This document shows positions 1 through 11,175 of a DNA stretch of 64,000 nucleotides, piece after piece. Position numbers and translations under genes: made by a program. How positions within the stretch are numbered: position 1 is the first letter of the stretch; every line of letters begins with the position of its first letter. The notes below the pieces were generated by a model. The model saw only the letters and a list, made by a program, of their open reading frames with translations. It made no database searches and was not told where the DNA came from. This DNA comes from Adiantum capillus-veneris (Eukaryota > Streptophyta > Polypodiopsida > Polypodiales > Pteridaceae). Where the stretch lies: NCBI GenBank assembly GCA_014529385.2, contig CM043958.1, positions 81,126,525-81,190,524 of the forward strand, in the 5' to 3' direction.

Positions 1-592
1 GATGTAGCTTGCATCGGGCTCAACAAGGCGAGGCTTGAGGTGCCTCTCTATGAAAATGAAGGGTAGAATCTCGAACACTCTTGACATCTCCTCCTTTTGT
101 GCCCTTTCAATGCACAAAAACTCGATCGTTTGTGTGATCGGCTTGGAGAGCTGCACGCACAACTCTCCCTCTCTCTCAGGTCTCTTGGGATAGTTTTCTA
201 CGACGTTAAAACAATCTTCTTCCTCTTCTTCTTCTTCTTCTCTTCTCTCTCTCTCTCTCTCTCTCTCTCGTGCTCCAGGTAATGTGGAGCTAATTGCGAA
301 GGCAAGCAAGCTGAGGTGGAGCCAGTTTTGGATGCAAGCATGATGACAAGTAGAGCCACAAAAGGCTGAGGTGGAACAGCGATGCGTGGAATGATTGAGC
401 CTCCAAGGACTTCTTAGAACCGAGTCCCACTATGCATAAGGGGCATTAGTGATATTTAATAAAATTTGCAATATTGTGGTCACACAATAATGTTATGGTA
501 TTAGTAATATGAAAAAGACAACACCCTAAAAAATATTAGTTCTACTAATAGTCCCTAATACTTACAATTTTCTTTGTATTAAGGAGTTACTA
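1..592. other. unassigned sequence upstream of chromovirus A1
   Basis: No gene recognised. A CT-rich run lies near 218-270. The sequence becomes AT-rich from about 430 and ends directly at the TG of the LTR at 593. Confidence 0.5.
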
Positions 593-1419
593 TGTCATAA
601 AATTTAATATCTAACCAACCCAAATGATTTTCTCATATTAAACTAATCATTTAATGTGGGAGAATAACCGAGAACAAGGGTTAGACTATAAACATGTACT
701 TAGATATCTATCTCAACGAACAAGGGTTAGAATATAGAAATGTGCTTTACATATCTATCTCAACATGGGGTCAATGGTAAAGGGCTCCAAATAAGAGATG
801 GTCTCTCAAAGAGCAATGCTAGCTCATGGTGCTAGCTTAAAGACCTTAGGGTGAGGTTTATTAAAGACTTCCAATGGTTAGTGTTAAAAGTCCTTTGACC
901 TTAGGCAAGCTAGGGATGTGCTTGAGGCGGAAACCCGGCCCAAGCTTGAGGTGCTTGTGGTGCTTGCTGACTAAGGTGCTTGAGGTGCTTAATGACTAAG
1001 GTGCTAAGGTGCTTGAGGGGGTAAGGTATTCAAAAGTCAATGTATATCCGTACACAAGGGGGGCCGAGCCCTCATTGTAGGGGCTAGAGAGAGAACACAT
1101 ACACCCTTACACAAGGCAAGCTTGGTACAAAGAGAGCAAATATGACACTTGTCAAGCTCCTCTTTATGTTGCCCTCATGGTGTGCCTGAAGCCTATTGGT
1201 TGGCCTCCCAAGGGGTTCAATGATAATTTAGTTAATTTAATTAATTGTCTATGTATTTATCAAGTCCTCTCTCTCAAAGGGGAAAGGGGGACACTTCCTA
1301 AGGCTACCCTTGTTGTTTGATATGCACTAAGCCTGTGATTGGCCAAGCTTGAGGAGGTCCAATCATGTGCAAGATAGTGCTAGAAGAGGGGGTCGACCAA
1401 AGCAAGGAGGGGTTGGAGA

Positions 1420-1422
<3 letters not shown>

Positions 1423-1457
<35 letters not shown>
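1423..1457 (+). repeat. (CT)n microsatellite inside LTR
   Basis: About 17 CT units. The same tract occurs at the same place in both A2 LTRs (34721-34754 and 41670-41697), so it travels with the element. It is replaced by a shorter CT-poor stretch in the solo LTR near 32130. Confidence 0.9.
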
Positions 1458-1461
<4 letters not shown>

Positions 1462-1577
1462 TGTGTGGGTTGCAAGTGCAAGAGCTCCGTCTCCTTTTCC
1501 AAGCTAGTAGAGAATTTGAGAGCTTACACCAACACTCTTGGCTATGGAATGCAATTCCAACCAAGAGCCATGCTTCA

Positions 1578-1733
1578 ATGCTTAAGCTTGCCATCTTCTC
1601 CATCTTCATTACTATGCTATTATGTATGCTAGCAAGAAGAGTGATGATAAGTGAGGAACTATTGCTTTCCCCTATGAATGTTTCTTCTTCCTCTTCCCTA
1701 CCCTCATTCCCCACTAGCTCTCTCCACCTTTGA
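1578..1733 (+). CDS. small hydrophobic ORF inside chromovirus LTR (A1 copy)
   Basis: A 51-codon ORF. It opens with a hydrophobic segment (MLKLAIFSIFITMLL), continues to a VMISEE motif, then a serine run and SSLHL at the end. The same frame and pattern are readable at 34859-35041 and 41807-41980 in A2, with VMICEE and a serine run, despite substantial nucleotide divergence. The copy in the solo LTR near 32250 has stops. It could be a short peptide or leader ORF in the element transcript, or chance conservation of a recent ancestor. No function is known to me, and expression is not shown by the sequence. Confidence 0.25.
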   Translation: MLKLAIFSIFITMLLCMLARRVMISEELLLSPMNVSSSSSLPSFPTSSLHL

Positions 1734-2124
1734 AGATTTTTGAGGCCTTGGGATTGAAACTGGGGATGGTTAATGCTTTTTACAAAGTCTATGTTATGCT
1801 CGTAGCTTTCCATCTTCATTGTAGTCACAAGGAACACAAAGATTGTATTGTACCAAGTCTCTCTTGATGGGAGAATCTATAATACAAAAGCCTATTGGAG
1901 GGGGGATCGTCATCTCCACATAAATCCGGTCCTCAACTGTTGTCATGTTCTCTAAACTCTCTCTCTTGCAAAGTATTGTTCATGCCAAGCTAATTAAGTA
2001 TTATGGTTAAGTTGCTACCCCTAAATAAGTTCACCCTCTATGTTCTCAAAGTAGCTCACAAAAATGCTCTCTTTAATTCTCCTAATTCCACTATTCTCAA
2101 AGTTCATAGGTCATTTCCATTACA

Positions 2125-2143
2125 TTAATATAGAGCTATTGGT
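2125..2143 (+). other. degenerate primer binding site of A1
   Basis: Immediately after the LTR the sequence contains ATAGAGCTATTGG, a decayed match to the tRNA-iMet primer site TGGTATCAGAGC. The equivalent site in A2 (35463) is better preserved. Confidence 0.55.
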
Positions 2144-2524
2144 TTCTCTTTTCTTCCTTAAGAAGAGAGGTCCTTAAGTTGTCCATGAAAGGTCTGTTTA
2201 TTGCAATAGGGTAAGTGGGACAGGGATCTATCATCTTGGTTGAGAAGGACTTAGTTCGAGGTACACCGTTGGGAACTATAGTCTTAATAATGGAGCCTCT
2301 TGGGGCTTGACTTTGGCTTAACCATTATTGAGCTACGAGCAAGCTCAACAGGAACCATAATCAACTTATCAATGTTAGATCCTCTCCACTAGTCTTTGCA
2401 ATTAACAATGTCCAAACCATGGGTATGGCTGCTTGAGAACTGATTGTCAAAGGTAAAGAAGAGTAGCGACTAAGGTTTTGACGGTACCAAAGCACAAAGT
2501 ATTCTATACATAAGTATAATTAGT

Positions 2525-3900
2525 ATGGATGACAATAACCAAGAGCATAGAATGAACATTGATAACTTTGATTTTGCACATGAAGGTGCTAATAATGATG
2601 TCCCCATGTTTGTCAATTATCTTGTTACTAGGTTGCAGTAAGCTATGGGCAACCCTGCTTTGCAAGCCGAAGTTATCAACTTCATACTTATGGGATTTCC
2701 CTTCCTCTCCAAGAGTCTTGAGAGAGCTTAGAAGGCCTCTTGATGAGACCCCCACAAGAAGACTCTCTCCCATACAACAAGAGGAATCCAAAGAACCAGA
2801 AAGTAATGAATCCCTAAGTTCCTCTGAAGATGTGGCTCCACGAAGACGGCGGTCTAGACGTTTGCCAACTCCTTCCAAGAGGAAACGGTCAACCCACAAT
2901 TCTTCTCCTCGTCACTATGAAAGGGAAGAGAGGAAACAAAGGAAGAAAGGGGTAAGAAAGAGGTCACCCTCTTCTCCTTCTTCTTCACCTTCCTCCTCTT
3001 TTGACGGAAGCTATGGCTATTCTCCTAGAGAATACAAGAGAGGAGGATATTGCAAATCTTACCCTGCATGGTGAAGGTCCCAAAAGCTCAAGAAGTTCAA
3101 AGAGGGAGGAAAGAGTATCTCTTTTCTCACCTATGATGGCACCTTTAGTGCCACCAACAAAGTATTGGCCTTCCTTGAGCAGTTTGATGCGGCCTTTGGA
3201 GACGAGGGCTTCACGGAGTCCTCCAAGCTACACCATGTAGCTATGCACTTCCAGAAATCGGCTCGTCAATGGTGGGCTAGTCTTCGTGGCAATGGCGAAG
3301 CCCCAAAGACATAGAAAACTCTACAAGTTTCCATTATGAAGCAATTCCTTGCAAGCAATGCAAAGGACAAAGTGCTTATCGAATGGCGGAGTTTGAAGCT
3401 TCTCTCCCATGAGTCTATCCACAAATATGTGGACAAGTTTTTGGATTTACATCTCACGGCTACTATCTTCCAAAAGATAGACTTTGTCAAGCAAAAGCAA
3501 CAATTTTTGTGCGGGATTTCCTGAAGAGTAGCCGAGTATGTCAACTCCCAACGGCCTAGTTCTATCACCGAAGTAATCCACCACACTGTGGTTGCTTCAT
3601 GCATCAATTTACAACAAGGGGCTAGAAGGAATGTCAAGCCTATGGAGACCAAAGACAAAAGTGATGCAAAGGAGAAAACAATGCATGAAATTCTTCCCAA
3701 GGCAATTCCAACAACAACAACAACAACAATCGGTCCAAGCAAAAGGGAGTTTACAAACGTAAAAATAAACTCTCTTCTAAAGAGCTTGAAGCTTTTCGCA
3801 AGGACCACAAATTTTTTAAGTGTGAAGAGCAAGGACATGGCTATCGTTCTTGCCTTAAGAGAAATGCCCGCGGAGACTCTTAGAGCTTCCACTATCGAAG
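2525..3900 (+). pseudogene. gag: gag of chromovirus A1 (broken)
   Basis: Capsid/nucleocapsid gene of a Ty3/gypsy element. The ATG at 2525 opens a reading (MDDNNQEHRMNIDNFDF) shared with A2 at 35582. It is interrupted near 2639, where CAG-TAA stands against CAA-CAA in A2. A Ser/Arg-rich basic stretch follows (2840-3010). Then comes the conserved gag core with a QFDAAFGDEGF motif and the WWASL signature near 3270, a stop near 3313, and the helix-rich second half (3336-3524). The nucleocapsid knuckle near 3811-3870 reads FKCEEQGHGYRSC, with the first cysteine of the CCHC motif replaced by Phe. At least two stops and frame changes make it non-functional. Family assignment is firm; exact ends are not. 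Confidence 0.8.
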
Positions 3901-3954
3901 CTCCAAAAGAGGATGCTCATTGCAAAGAATCACCTCTCTCCTATGCTTGGGAAA

Positions 3955-4477
3955 AGATAAGCGAGCATGATGCCTTCATCTTGTTTGACCCGGTGCTACT
4001 CACAACTTCATTTCAACGGAGTTTGCCACCATGTTGGGCATTCAAGCTTTCAAGATAGCAAATAATGTAACTGCCGATACAAATTTCAAGGGACAGCAAG
4101 CCTCCCTTACTCCCTTGATTGGGAAGTTGAGGCTTCATGTACAAAGCTACATTGACAAAGAAAACTTCTTCATATCTCCTCTCCAACATGAGGATGTTAT
4201 CCTAGGGGCACCATGGTTCAACCGCATGGCTGCCAACATGAAGTTCCCTGAAATGGGAATCTACTTCACCTACAATGAAAAGAGCATGTATATAGATGCT
4301 AGTGAGTGTGGTCGTACTATACCACTTGTAAATCCTCTTGCTTTTGATAAATTGATGAAAAGCTCAATTCTTGCGTACACGATTTTTTTCAAAGAGTCCC
4401 TAAAAGGTCTTAATGTTTCATCAAATGTAAATGGTTGGAATCAAGAAGAGTTAGACTTGTCTAATTTTCTAAAATGA
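3955..4477 (+). pseudogene. retropepsin and linker of chromovirus A1 (broken)
   Basis: The aspartic protease region lies between nucleocapsid and reverse transcriptase. Reading FDPG/ATHNFIS requires a frame change near 3993, so the usual D-S/T-G active-site motif is already altered. The second half is intact as an ORF at 4031-4477, with TPLIGKLRLHVQSYIDKE and a HEDVILGAPWF motif equivalent to the ILG-x-x-W flap-side strand of retropepsins. The matching A2 segment is 37026-37385. A frameshift and stops around 4474-4600 separate it from RT. Confidence 0.65.
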
Positions 4478-4621
4478 TTCCAAGATGTGTTCATCGATGA
4501 TATCCCTATGGACTTACCTCCAAAACGAGGGGATGATGACCATTGAATTGAGCTCCTACCAGGAAGCTCACCGCCTAACAAGTCTCCTTATTGAGTTTCT
4601 CAAGCTCAACAAGAGGAGATC

Positions 4622-5149
4622 ATGAGGCAAGTACAAGAACTGGTAGACAAAGGGATGGTGACGCCTAGCTACTCTCCCTTTTGTTCTCTAGTTCTTTTAG
4701 TGCAAAAGAAAGATGGTACATACCACATATGTGTGGACTATAGAGCACTAAACCATATCACTATCAAAAACAAATTTCCCGTACTTCGGGTAGAAGATCT
4801 GTTTGATAAGCTACAAGGATCTACCTACTTCAGTCTGATTGACCTTAAAAGTGGCTATCATCAAATAAGGGTAGTAAATGAAGATATTCTAAAGACCACG
4901 TTTCGTACAAAGTTTGGTCTTTATGAATATCTAGTCATGCCTTTTCGCTTGACTAATGTACCAGTCATGTTCAATTGCTTAATGGAAAAAATCTTTAGAC
5001 CCTACCACAAATTCACTCGAGTATTCTTTGATGATATCATCATCTACTCAAAGTCTTTGGAGGAGCACAAGCAACATCTCGAAGTGATTTTTCAAGCATT
5101 GAGGGAGAACAAGCTTTTTATCACTCAAAAGAAAAGATTTTTTTTTTAA
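4622..5149 (+). pseudogene. pol: reverse transcriptase of chromovirus A1 (truncated)
   Basis: RNA-dependent DNA polymerase of a Ty3/gypsy element. Visible in order: SPFCSLVLLVQKKDGT, the VDYRALN motif, the FSLIDLKSGYHQIR block that contains the first catalytic Asp, the YLVMPFRLTN block (normally FGLTNAP), and FFDDIIIYS holding the two catalytic Asps of the YxDD box. The reading ends in a T-run at 5139-5148 that creates KKRFFF and a stop. The thumb and the first half of RNase H, present in A2 at 38250-38640, are deleted, so about 400 bp are missing here. Confidence 0.85.
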
Positions 5150-6441
5150 ATCACTCAAAGGCTCAAGCGAGCTTAGGCATATACAAAAAAGAGCTTTTAG
5201 CTGTTCTACATGCCCTAGACACATGGAAGCACTATCATTGGGGACTCCATTTATTTTACAAACAGACCATCAAAGTTTCAAGTACTTCATGAAGCAAACC
5301 AAGCTTTCCAACAAACAAATGAGGTGGGTAAATTTTCTTTCTCAATTTTATTTTCATATTTCTCACATTGCTGGTAAGAACAATCAAGTGGCCAATGCAC
5401 TTTCACGACGACCAAAAGTTAATGCGGTGTCTATAGCAACTCACAATGGTCTATCTTCTATGATAGATGAGTATGCTATTGACCCTGACTTTAAAGACAT
5501 AATGTCAACCCTTGCTTTGGGGAAGAAAGAGGAACCATTCACCTTGCAAGATGGTTATCTTCTCCATGGAAATAAGCTATGTGTTACCCACTCCCTTCGT
5601 GAGAAAGTTATGTATGAATCTCATGCTCCTCCCTATGCGGGGCATAGAGGCATTCAACCTACTCTTGAAGGAGTAGAGACGTACTTCTATTGGCCTACCA
5701 TGAAAGTAGACATACAAGAGTATGTTTCAAAATGTGTGGTATGCCAAATGACCAAGTATGACAGAGGGAAGCAACCTGGATTACTCCAGCCATTGCCAAT
5801 TCCAAATTCACCATGGAAAAGTAAATCCATGGATTTTATCTTTGGATTGCCCAAGTCTATCCATGGGAATAGGGGAATATGGACAATAGTCTACAGGTTT
5901 AGCAAGCAAGCATACTTTATTCTTGTCAAAAAGACTATTAAGGAAAATGGCAACTCTCTTCATATCTCATATTTTCAAACACCATGGATTGCCAACATCC
6001 ATCGTGCCAGCAGATAGAGATCCTAGAATAACTAGTAATTTTTGGAAAGGTCTCTTTGAGAATCTAGTAACAAGATTGAATTTCTCTTCGGCCTGTCACC
6101 CACAAACGGATGACCAAAGTGAGATAGCCAATCTTATGATTCTCGATCTACTAAAGACTTATGTTACAAAAGTAGATCAACGCTCACAATGGAAAATGTA
6201 CTTACTCCTTGTAGAGTATACGTACAATAATAACGTCCATACTTCTATGGAAAAACCACCTTTTGAAATCATAGAGGGAAGACCTAAAAGTCCCTTGCTA
6301 CTTAAAGTACATGGGAAGATCTTTACTGCCGATGAGTATAGCAGTGACCTACAAGAATCTTTCCAAAAGATTAAGGAGGCTATATCCATCTCACAACAAA
6401 GGCAAAACTCTGCTACTGACACAAGCACAAACGGGCCTTAA
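5150..6441 (+). pseudogene. pol: RNase H remnant and integrase of chromovirus A1
   Basis: 5160-5420 holds the end of RNase H (ELLAVLHALDTW equivalent, then TDHQSFKYF and the GKNNQVANALSRRP tail). From about 5420 the integrase follows: an HHCC zinc-binding unit (HAPPYAGHRGI ... CVVCQMTKY, 5610-5760), then the DDE core with the first Asp in KSMDFIFGLPKS (near 5830), the second in DRDPRITSNFW (near 6020, reached only by changing frame) and the Glu in SEIANL (near 6120). The two overlapping readings 5223-6017 and 5923-6441 show the frameshift near 5940-6010. Integrase normally inserts the cDNA into host DNA; this copy is broken. Confidence 0.8.
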
Positions 6442-6812
6442 CGTTTAAAGAAAATGATTGGGTCTTACTTAAGTTTCCCAAGGCTCGATTGAGGCATGAC
6501 GGGCAAAATTCCTACGGGCCATCAAAAGTATTATGCTAAAATAGCAAAAAGATACTATGGTCCTTTTCAAATCTTGAAGCCAATCAATGAAATGGCTTAT
6601 CAACTCAAGATGCCCAACCATTGGCTCATACAAAATGCTTTTCATGTGAGCCTACTTAAGCCCTACAAAGGAGAGCCACCAAGTGAACCAATTATTGAAG
6701 ACCCTCTCGAAATAGAAGACCAAGAAGAGGTGCTACAACCTGAAGCTATTCTTTTGCATGAAGACAAGGTACTACTACATGGTAAGATTATCCGATCGTA
6801 TCTTATTACAAA
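6442..6812 (+). pseudogene. pol: integrase C-terminus (GPY/F) with truncated chromodomain, A1
   Basis: 6496-6800 encodes the GPY/F module (KRYYGPFQILKPINEMAYQL) and NAFHVSLLKPYKG, the usual chromovirus integrase tail. It leads into the start of the chromodomain (GKIIRSYLI). Homology to the other copies stops at about 6807, inside the chromodomain, and the 3' LTR is absent. The breakpoint is followed by unrelated CT-rich DNA. Compare 20913-21146 and 40380-40540 for longer chromodomains. Confidence 0.75.
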
Positions 6813-6851
6813 AATGTAGTGGGACTAAGATAGAAACAATCTTTTCTCATG

Positions 6852-6896
<45 letters not shown>

Positions 6897-6960
6897 CATC
6901 CATATGGAGAGAGGTTTCTCTTACTCTCTCTGCTCACTTGGCATCACTGAAGCTGAACGG

Positions 6961-6998
<38 letters not shown>

Positions 6999-7359
6999 AC
7001 AATTCAATCTCTCTCTCCCCCAGACACTCAACTCGGACCTCCCGTACCATAATTTTTGTTTCTCTCTCATCTTTCTCTCTATTACACGTCAAGATAATAA
7101 TGGCTCTTCTCCCTCTATTGTTTTACCCTCTCTCTCTCTCTAAACTTTCTCACTTTACTAACTACTAAGCTAACTGAGAGTTTCTAAGTTGCGAATAAAC
7201 TTCAATTAATTCTCTAAAAATGACCTCTTCTCTCGTATATTTTTAAGCCTTCGCACACTCCTCTCCCTAAACTATATATGGGCTCACTCTTCTCCCTAGA
7301 CTATTTTTATCCACCACACACTCCTCCTTAGTATTTGTGCTCTCTCTCTCTCTCTCTAG

Positions 7360-7394
<35 letters not shown>

Positions 7395-7933
7395 GGGGGT
7401 GTTGGGGTGGGGACGGGGGGTATGTTTGCTTGTCTATGTGTGTTTGTATGTTGCACACCCAAACTACCTCTATTTCACAATATACCCAACTACCCCTCTC
7501 GTTAAAAATCTACTTTTCATAGAAAACCTAAGAAGAAAAGGCCTCCATTGCCTACACGCTAACAGCCTCGAAGAATACTATTAACTTCCACACTTCCACT
7601 TGCTAGCCCTTATTTATTGTCTTAAATGACCCCTTCCACTTAACAAGCCTTTTCTCCTCCACGTATCCGTTACCTATTAATTCTCTTCCCTCCCTCCCTA
7701 TTCCCCTCACATTAGACATTTGATATCTCTTTCATTCCCTTCACATGCGCTTGCACGTCCCTCTACAAATGCAACCTTATCATTGTTAGCTACACTTGAG
7801 AACATTAGTCATTCTCCTTGCAATTGCTGGCCCTCAGGAGAATGTACTGATATAGACAAATGGGCAAGAGATGTTTTGTTACAAGATTGAATTTTTCTAT
7901 TTACACTATATTATCTTCATATTTTTTGATCTA

Positions 7934-7974
<41 letters not shown>

Positions 7975-8360
7975 CCTCCCCTTAAAAGTTGATTTATTGG
8001 TGTCTTACAAAAATTAGAAAATGAACTCATGTTATCACTACATCTTGTCATCACTTTTTTTACTTATCACGATGTTTAGATGCTTTGATTCCTAGTTGTG
8101 ACACCGATAACAAGGGGGAAGGTGTGCCGATGCATGTCTTCCAACCACACAAATTTAAAGTTCTAACTTCTATTGTTGGTTGATGGTGGTAGGTAGGAGC
8201 GTCTTCCCTTCAATCTGGAGTCTAATCGTCAAACATCGTTCATGTTGATTTCTAACCCTCCTAGATTTACTCACTTGATGTATTTCTAACAATACAATTT
8301 CAATCTATTGTCTTTGTAACACTACTCTTAAGGATGGGATTGGTGAGAAAATAATTAAAT

Positions 8361-8404
<44 letters not shown>

Positions 8405-8711
8405 CTTGCGCGAGGGCAGCCCTGTGGGGGGGCGTTACCTCTTAGCCCCACATTTCTCAATCCAAACGGCTTGCTTGCAGATGCCTTGCTCAACGCTCTG
8501 CGCCATCACCTCCGTTTGCTCTCGACAGTCTTGATAGCGCAAACTTGCAGCCTTGATAATCCTGACAAGCATAGATTTGCAGCCTCAATGCATTAGCTTA
8601 AATCAATGCATATTTTAAACCTTTAAGGTTTGAGTAGCGTCTCACATTGAAGGCCCTATGCATACAAACCTACCAAACATCCATATTCTGCTAAACCCAT
8701 TGAAAGACCAA
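6813..8711. other. CT-rich, microsatellite-bearing intergenic DNA
   Basis: No gene recognised. It contains (CT)n tracts at 6856-6892, 6964-6995, 7937-7972 and 8363-8401, smaller CT, TA and TG tracts near 7339-7392, and general pyrimidine richness on the plus strand. Apparent ORFs here consist of Leu-Ser or Arg-Glu repeats. Confidence 0.6.
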
Positions 8712-9436
8712 ATGTCTTCCCTTGGCACCCCGATCTCACGCAAGACCTTCCTTGTGGTGGCAGCCGCTCCAATAAAGGATCCCGCCGGATGCTAAGAAGC
8801 AAGGATTACTGCCCTCAAAGCTCATATCCAGGAACTCATTCAAGAAAATGAGAGACTCAAGGATCGCTTGCTTAAGCTAGAGGAGACCAAAGAAGTAGAG
8901 AGCCAAGCACTACTCGCAAAAGCTCAAGGTGTTGGAGCTTCTCTTATTGAGACCGTCAAGGCCAGAAAGGAAGTTCAAGAAGCGACACACAAAAAGATTG
9001 ACACCAAGATACAATCAGGTTTACAAGAATGCCAACTGCAAGAATCCCTTAGCCTTAAGGTCAGAATTGGAGGACTTCACTCACCATGGTGCACCAGTGA
9101 AGCACCACTGAAGACACTCTTGAAGAAGTACTCACCAAACTCAATGACATGTTTCAACATTTCAACATCAAGCTTGAAACCGTTTCTTGGATCAACAACA
9201 CACATAGGCATGTGCCACCCAAGCATTGCATCCTCACCTTCAAGGACAAAGAAGAAATGATAAAGCTACTACGCCAATCCTGCCTCCTCAAGATAAAATC
9301 ATTTTGGATTGCTGAAGAATTGACCATAAATCAACTCAAAGTTAAAGCAAGCGAGCTCAAGAAGGTACACGAAGCCCGCAGACAAGGTAAATGGGCAGTC
9401 TACCGAGGTGGTAAAGCCATCATTCAAGAATTTTGA
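8712..9436 (+). pseudogene. LINE ORF1-like protein (coiled coil, RRM-like, CTD), broken
   Basis: The ATG at 8712 opens MSSLGTPISRKTF and meets a TAA at about codon 29. The same frame then gives a coiled-coil rich in Glu, Leu and Lys (ELIQENERLKDRLLKLEE, about 8833-8889, and on to 9010). A frame change near 9090-9150 leads to MFQHFNIKLETVSW..., with a strand-like CILTFKDKEEMIKLL. It ends in an FWIAEELT ... ARRQGKWAVYRGGKAII module. Coiled coil, RRM and a terminal EDLT/RxGK module is the architecture of L1-type ORF1 RNA-binding proteins; that assignment is by architecture and recalled motif style. No ORF2 follows, so it would be a truncated or ORF1-only copy. Confidence 0.4.
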
Positions 9437-9638
9437 AATCCCAAACTGGCTCTCCCCATAGTTGACCCTCCTCAGGTTTTGATTTCCTCTTTCATTTTGC
9501 CCTCCTAATGGACCCTCAATCCTTAACTAGTATGTATCGTAATCTTTTGCTTTTGCTTTTGCTTTGATGAACCCCTTGTAATGTATGTTTTTGGTCCCAT
9601 GGGTCATATCTAACCTCCATGGACGATAATTCAATCTA

Positions 9639-9646
<8 letters not shown>
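9437..9646 (+). other. possible 3' tail of the ORF1-like element
   Basis: Non-coding, with TTTTGCTTTTGCTTTTGC and CCCCTTGTAATG words, ending in a TCTATCTATC run next to (TG)n. It is suggestive of a LINE 3' end but without a poly(A) or a visible target duplication. Confidence 0.2.
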
Positions 9647-9684
<38 letters not shown>

Positions 9685-9700
9685 CGTGTGCGTGTCATGC

Positions 9701-9729
<29 letters not shown>
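9647..9729. repeat. (TG)n ... (CA)n inverted microsatellite pair
   Basis: About 20 TG/CG units are followed by a short spacer (TCATGC) and about 13 CA units. The two tracts are reverse complements, so the block can form a hairpin. Confidence 0.85.
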
Positions 9730-9732
<3 letters not shown>

Positions 9733-11028
9733 TGAGGCTATGCATGTGCTAGGAAGGTCTGGTGGTCTTTGGGAAAACCTCGAGCAGTGCACATGCTAGG
9801 AATTGTTTTTCAGAGTGCTCATTTTTTAGCTACACTCATGTTCTAGAGATGGACGAGTGGTAGCGCTCATTGCTCAAGAAATTCTCTAGCTCCATAAAGA
9901 AGTATAATAATTGGTAAAAGGAAACTTTGATTCTCTTAGGACTAAAGTAAAGACGACACTTTGTTTCTCTTGAACATAGTCACACGCAACATAGTTAATT
10001 GTTTTGATAATTATGTCCAATTGCGCTTGCGTTACTAAATGCGACAAAAACTTTTCCTTTTGAACGGTCATTCATGGCTTAGTTATCGCACAACATGCAC
10101 GTGTGGAGGTGACCATCACTAAATTGACCATGTTGAGTCGATAAAGGCAAGTGGGTTGTGTGCGAAGGCAGTGGCTGCCATGTCCACTCTACGCAACATT
10201 AGCACTTGAGCAAGTGCTACGCAGCCACGTTTCAGAAAGATGCCAATCAAGCCATTTGCAGGGGTTCAACTACAAAGGCATTCAATGATTGGGCCTGATT
10301 ACAAAGGCAACTATGCCAAAATTGGCATGATAACAAAGCTAGTGCATCGTAGTACTAAGCCTGCATGTTATTCATGGCATGACCAGACATAGTTATTTTA
10401 AAAATAATTGAAAACTAAGCCTCGTGTGACCATTGCCTTAGAATTAAAATTATTGAGTGAGATGCCAAGAAGCTTCTAACTTCTAAAGTGTTCTATATCC
10501 ACATAACTAGCTTATGACCCGAAAACAACTTGGAATTTTTTTGGGCTAGTGATTCCACTTTTAGAGTTTGGTTCGAATAACATTTTTAGACCTAATCCTC
10601 CCCCTTCCAGTACTACACTACTTAGTCTATTCTCCCAAAACTCAATTAATTAGCATCGCAGACTCCAAGATTCTCTTGGAACTACGTAAACTCTAAAAGG
10701 AAACCCTTCCTCACACCTCGTTATGGATCCATCTGCCTCTATCTTCACTAGCTTCTCTATATCTTGTCTCCGCTCTCTCACGATCCCCTTCTCTCTCACC
10801 GACTTTGCCCTCACTTGGGGTCTCTCCAGCAGACGAGAGCACGAAAGAGAGAGAGCACCCGTGTCTCCTACACTCAACACCTTGCTTGCAGATGACTGCA
10901 ATAGAGAGAGAGAGAGAGAGCTCGTCTCCTACCCTGCCTTCCCTGGCTCGACAAGGTAAGTGAATCTGCACACAGAAAGCCTGCACCTCACCGTGGTGCC
11001 GAGAGCATGGTCGGCTTGACGAACTATC

Positions 11029-11032
<4 letters not shown>
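9730..11032. other. unassigned intergenic DNA
   Basis: No gene recognised on either strand. There is a short GA tract at 10900-10919. The longest readings (10711-10986 minus, 10723-10959 plus) overlap each other and are GA/CT-derived. Confidence 0.5.
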
Positions 11033-11099
<67 letters not shown>

Positions 11100-11174
11100 G
11101 AGGATGTGTCTGTCAGCAGCCTGTGTTCTGCAATCACAGGCTGCTGACAAACACATCCTCTCTCTCTCTCTCTC

Positions 11175-11175
<1 letters not shown>
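11033..11175. repeat. palindrome with GA and CT arms (long hairpin)
   Basis: A (GA)n tract (about 11033-11096) runs into a unique 25-nt arm at 11101-11125. A 9-nt loop follows (11126-11134), then a 25-nt arm at 11135-11159 matching in reverse complement with one mismatch, then (CT)n to 11175. The GA and CT tracts extend the pairing by at least another 15 bp. It is followed directly by a 30-nt C run. Confidence 0.9.

Larger units (their letters stand above)
593..2124 (+). repeat. 5' LTR of Ty3/gypsy chromovirus A1
   Basis: A 1532-bp LTR that starts TGTCATAAAA and ends TTACA (TG...CA). It is recognised because the same sequence recurs at 21700-22178, 31542-33089, 34127-35462 and 40904-42402. 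Its end is followed at once by a degenerate primer binding site and then gag. It carries a (CT)n tract at 1423-1457, shared in position with the A2 LTRs, and stretches built on the words GGTGCTTGAGGTGCTTG around 940-1020. No matching 3' LTR is present for this copy. Confidence 0.85.

Noticed and set aside
1304-1837. 177-codon minus-strand reading in the LTR
   Set aside because: It is antisense to the LTR, runs through the (CT)n tract, and the frame is not kept in A2.
9647-9729. CRISPR-like or structured repeat array
   Set aside because: It is a simple TG/CA microsatellite pair; no CRISPR array is expected or seen in this eukaryotic sequence.
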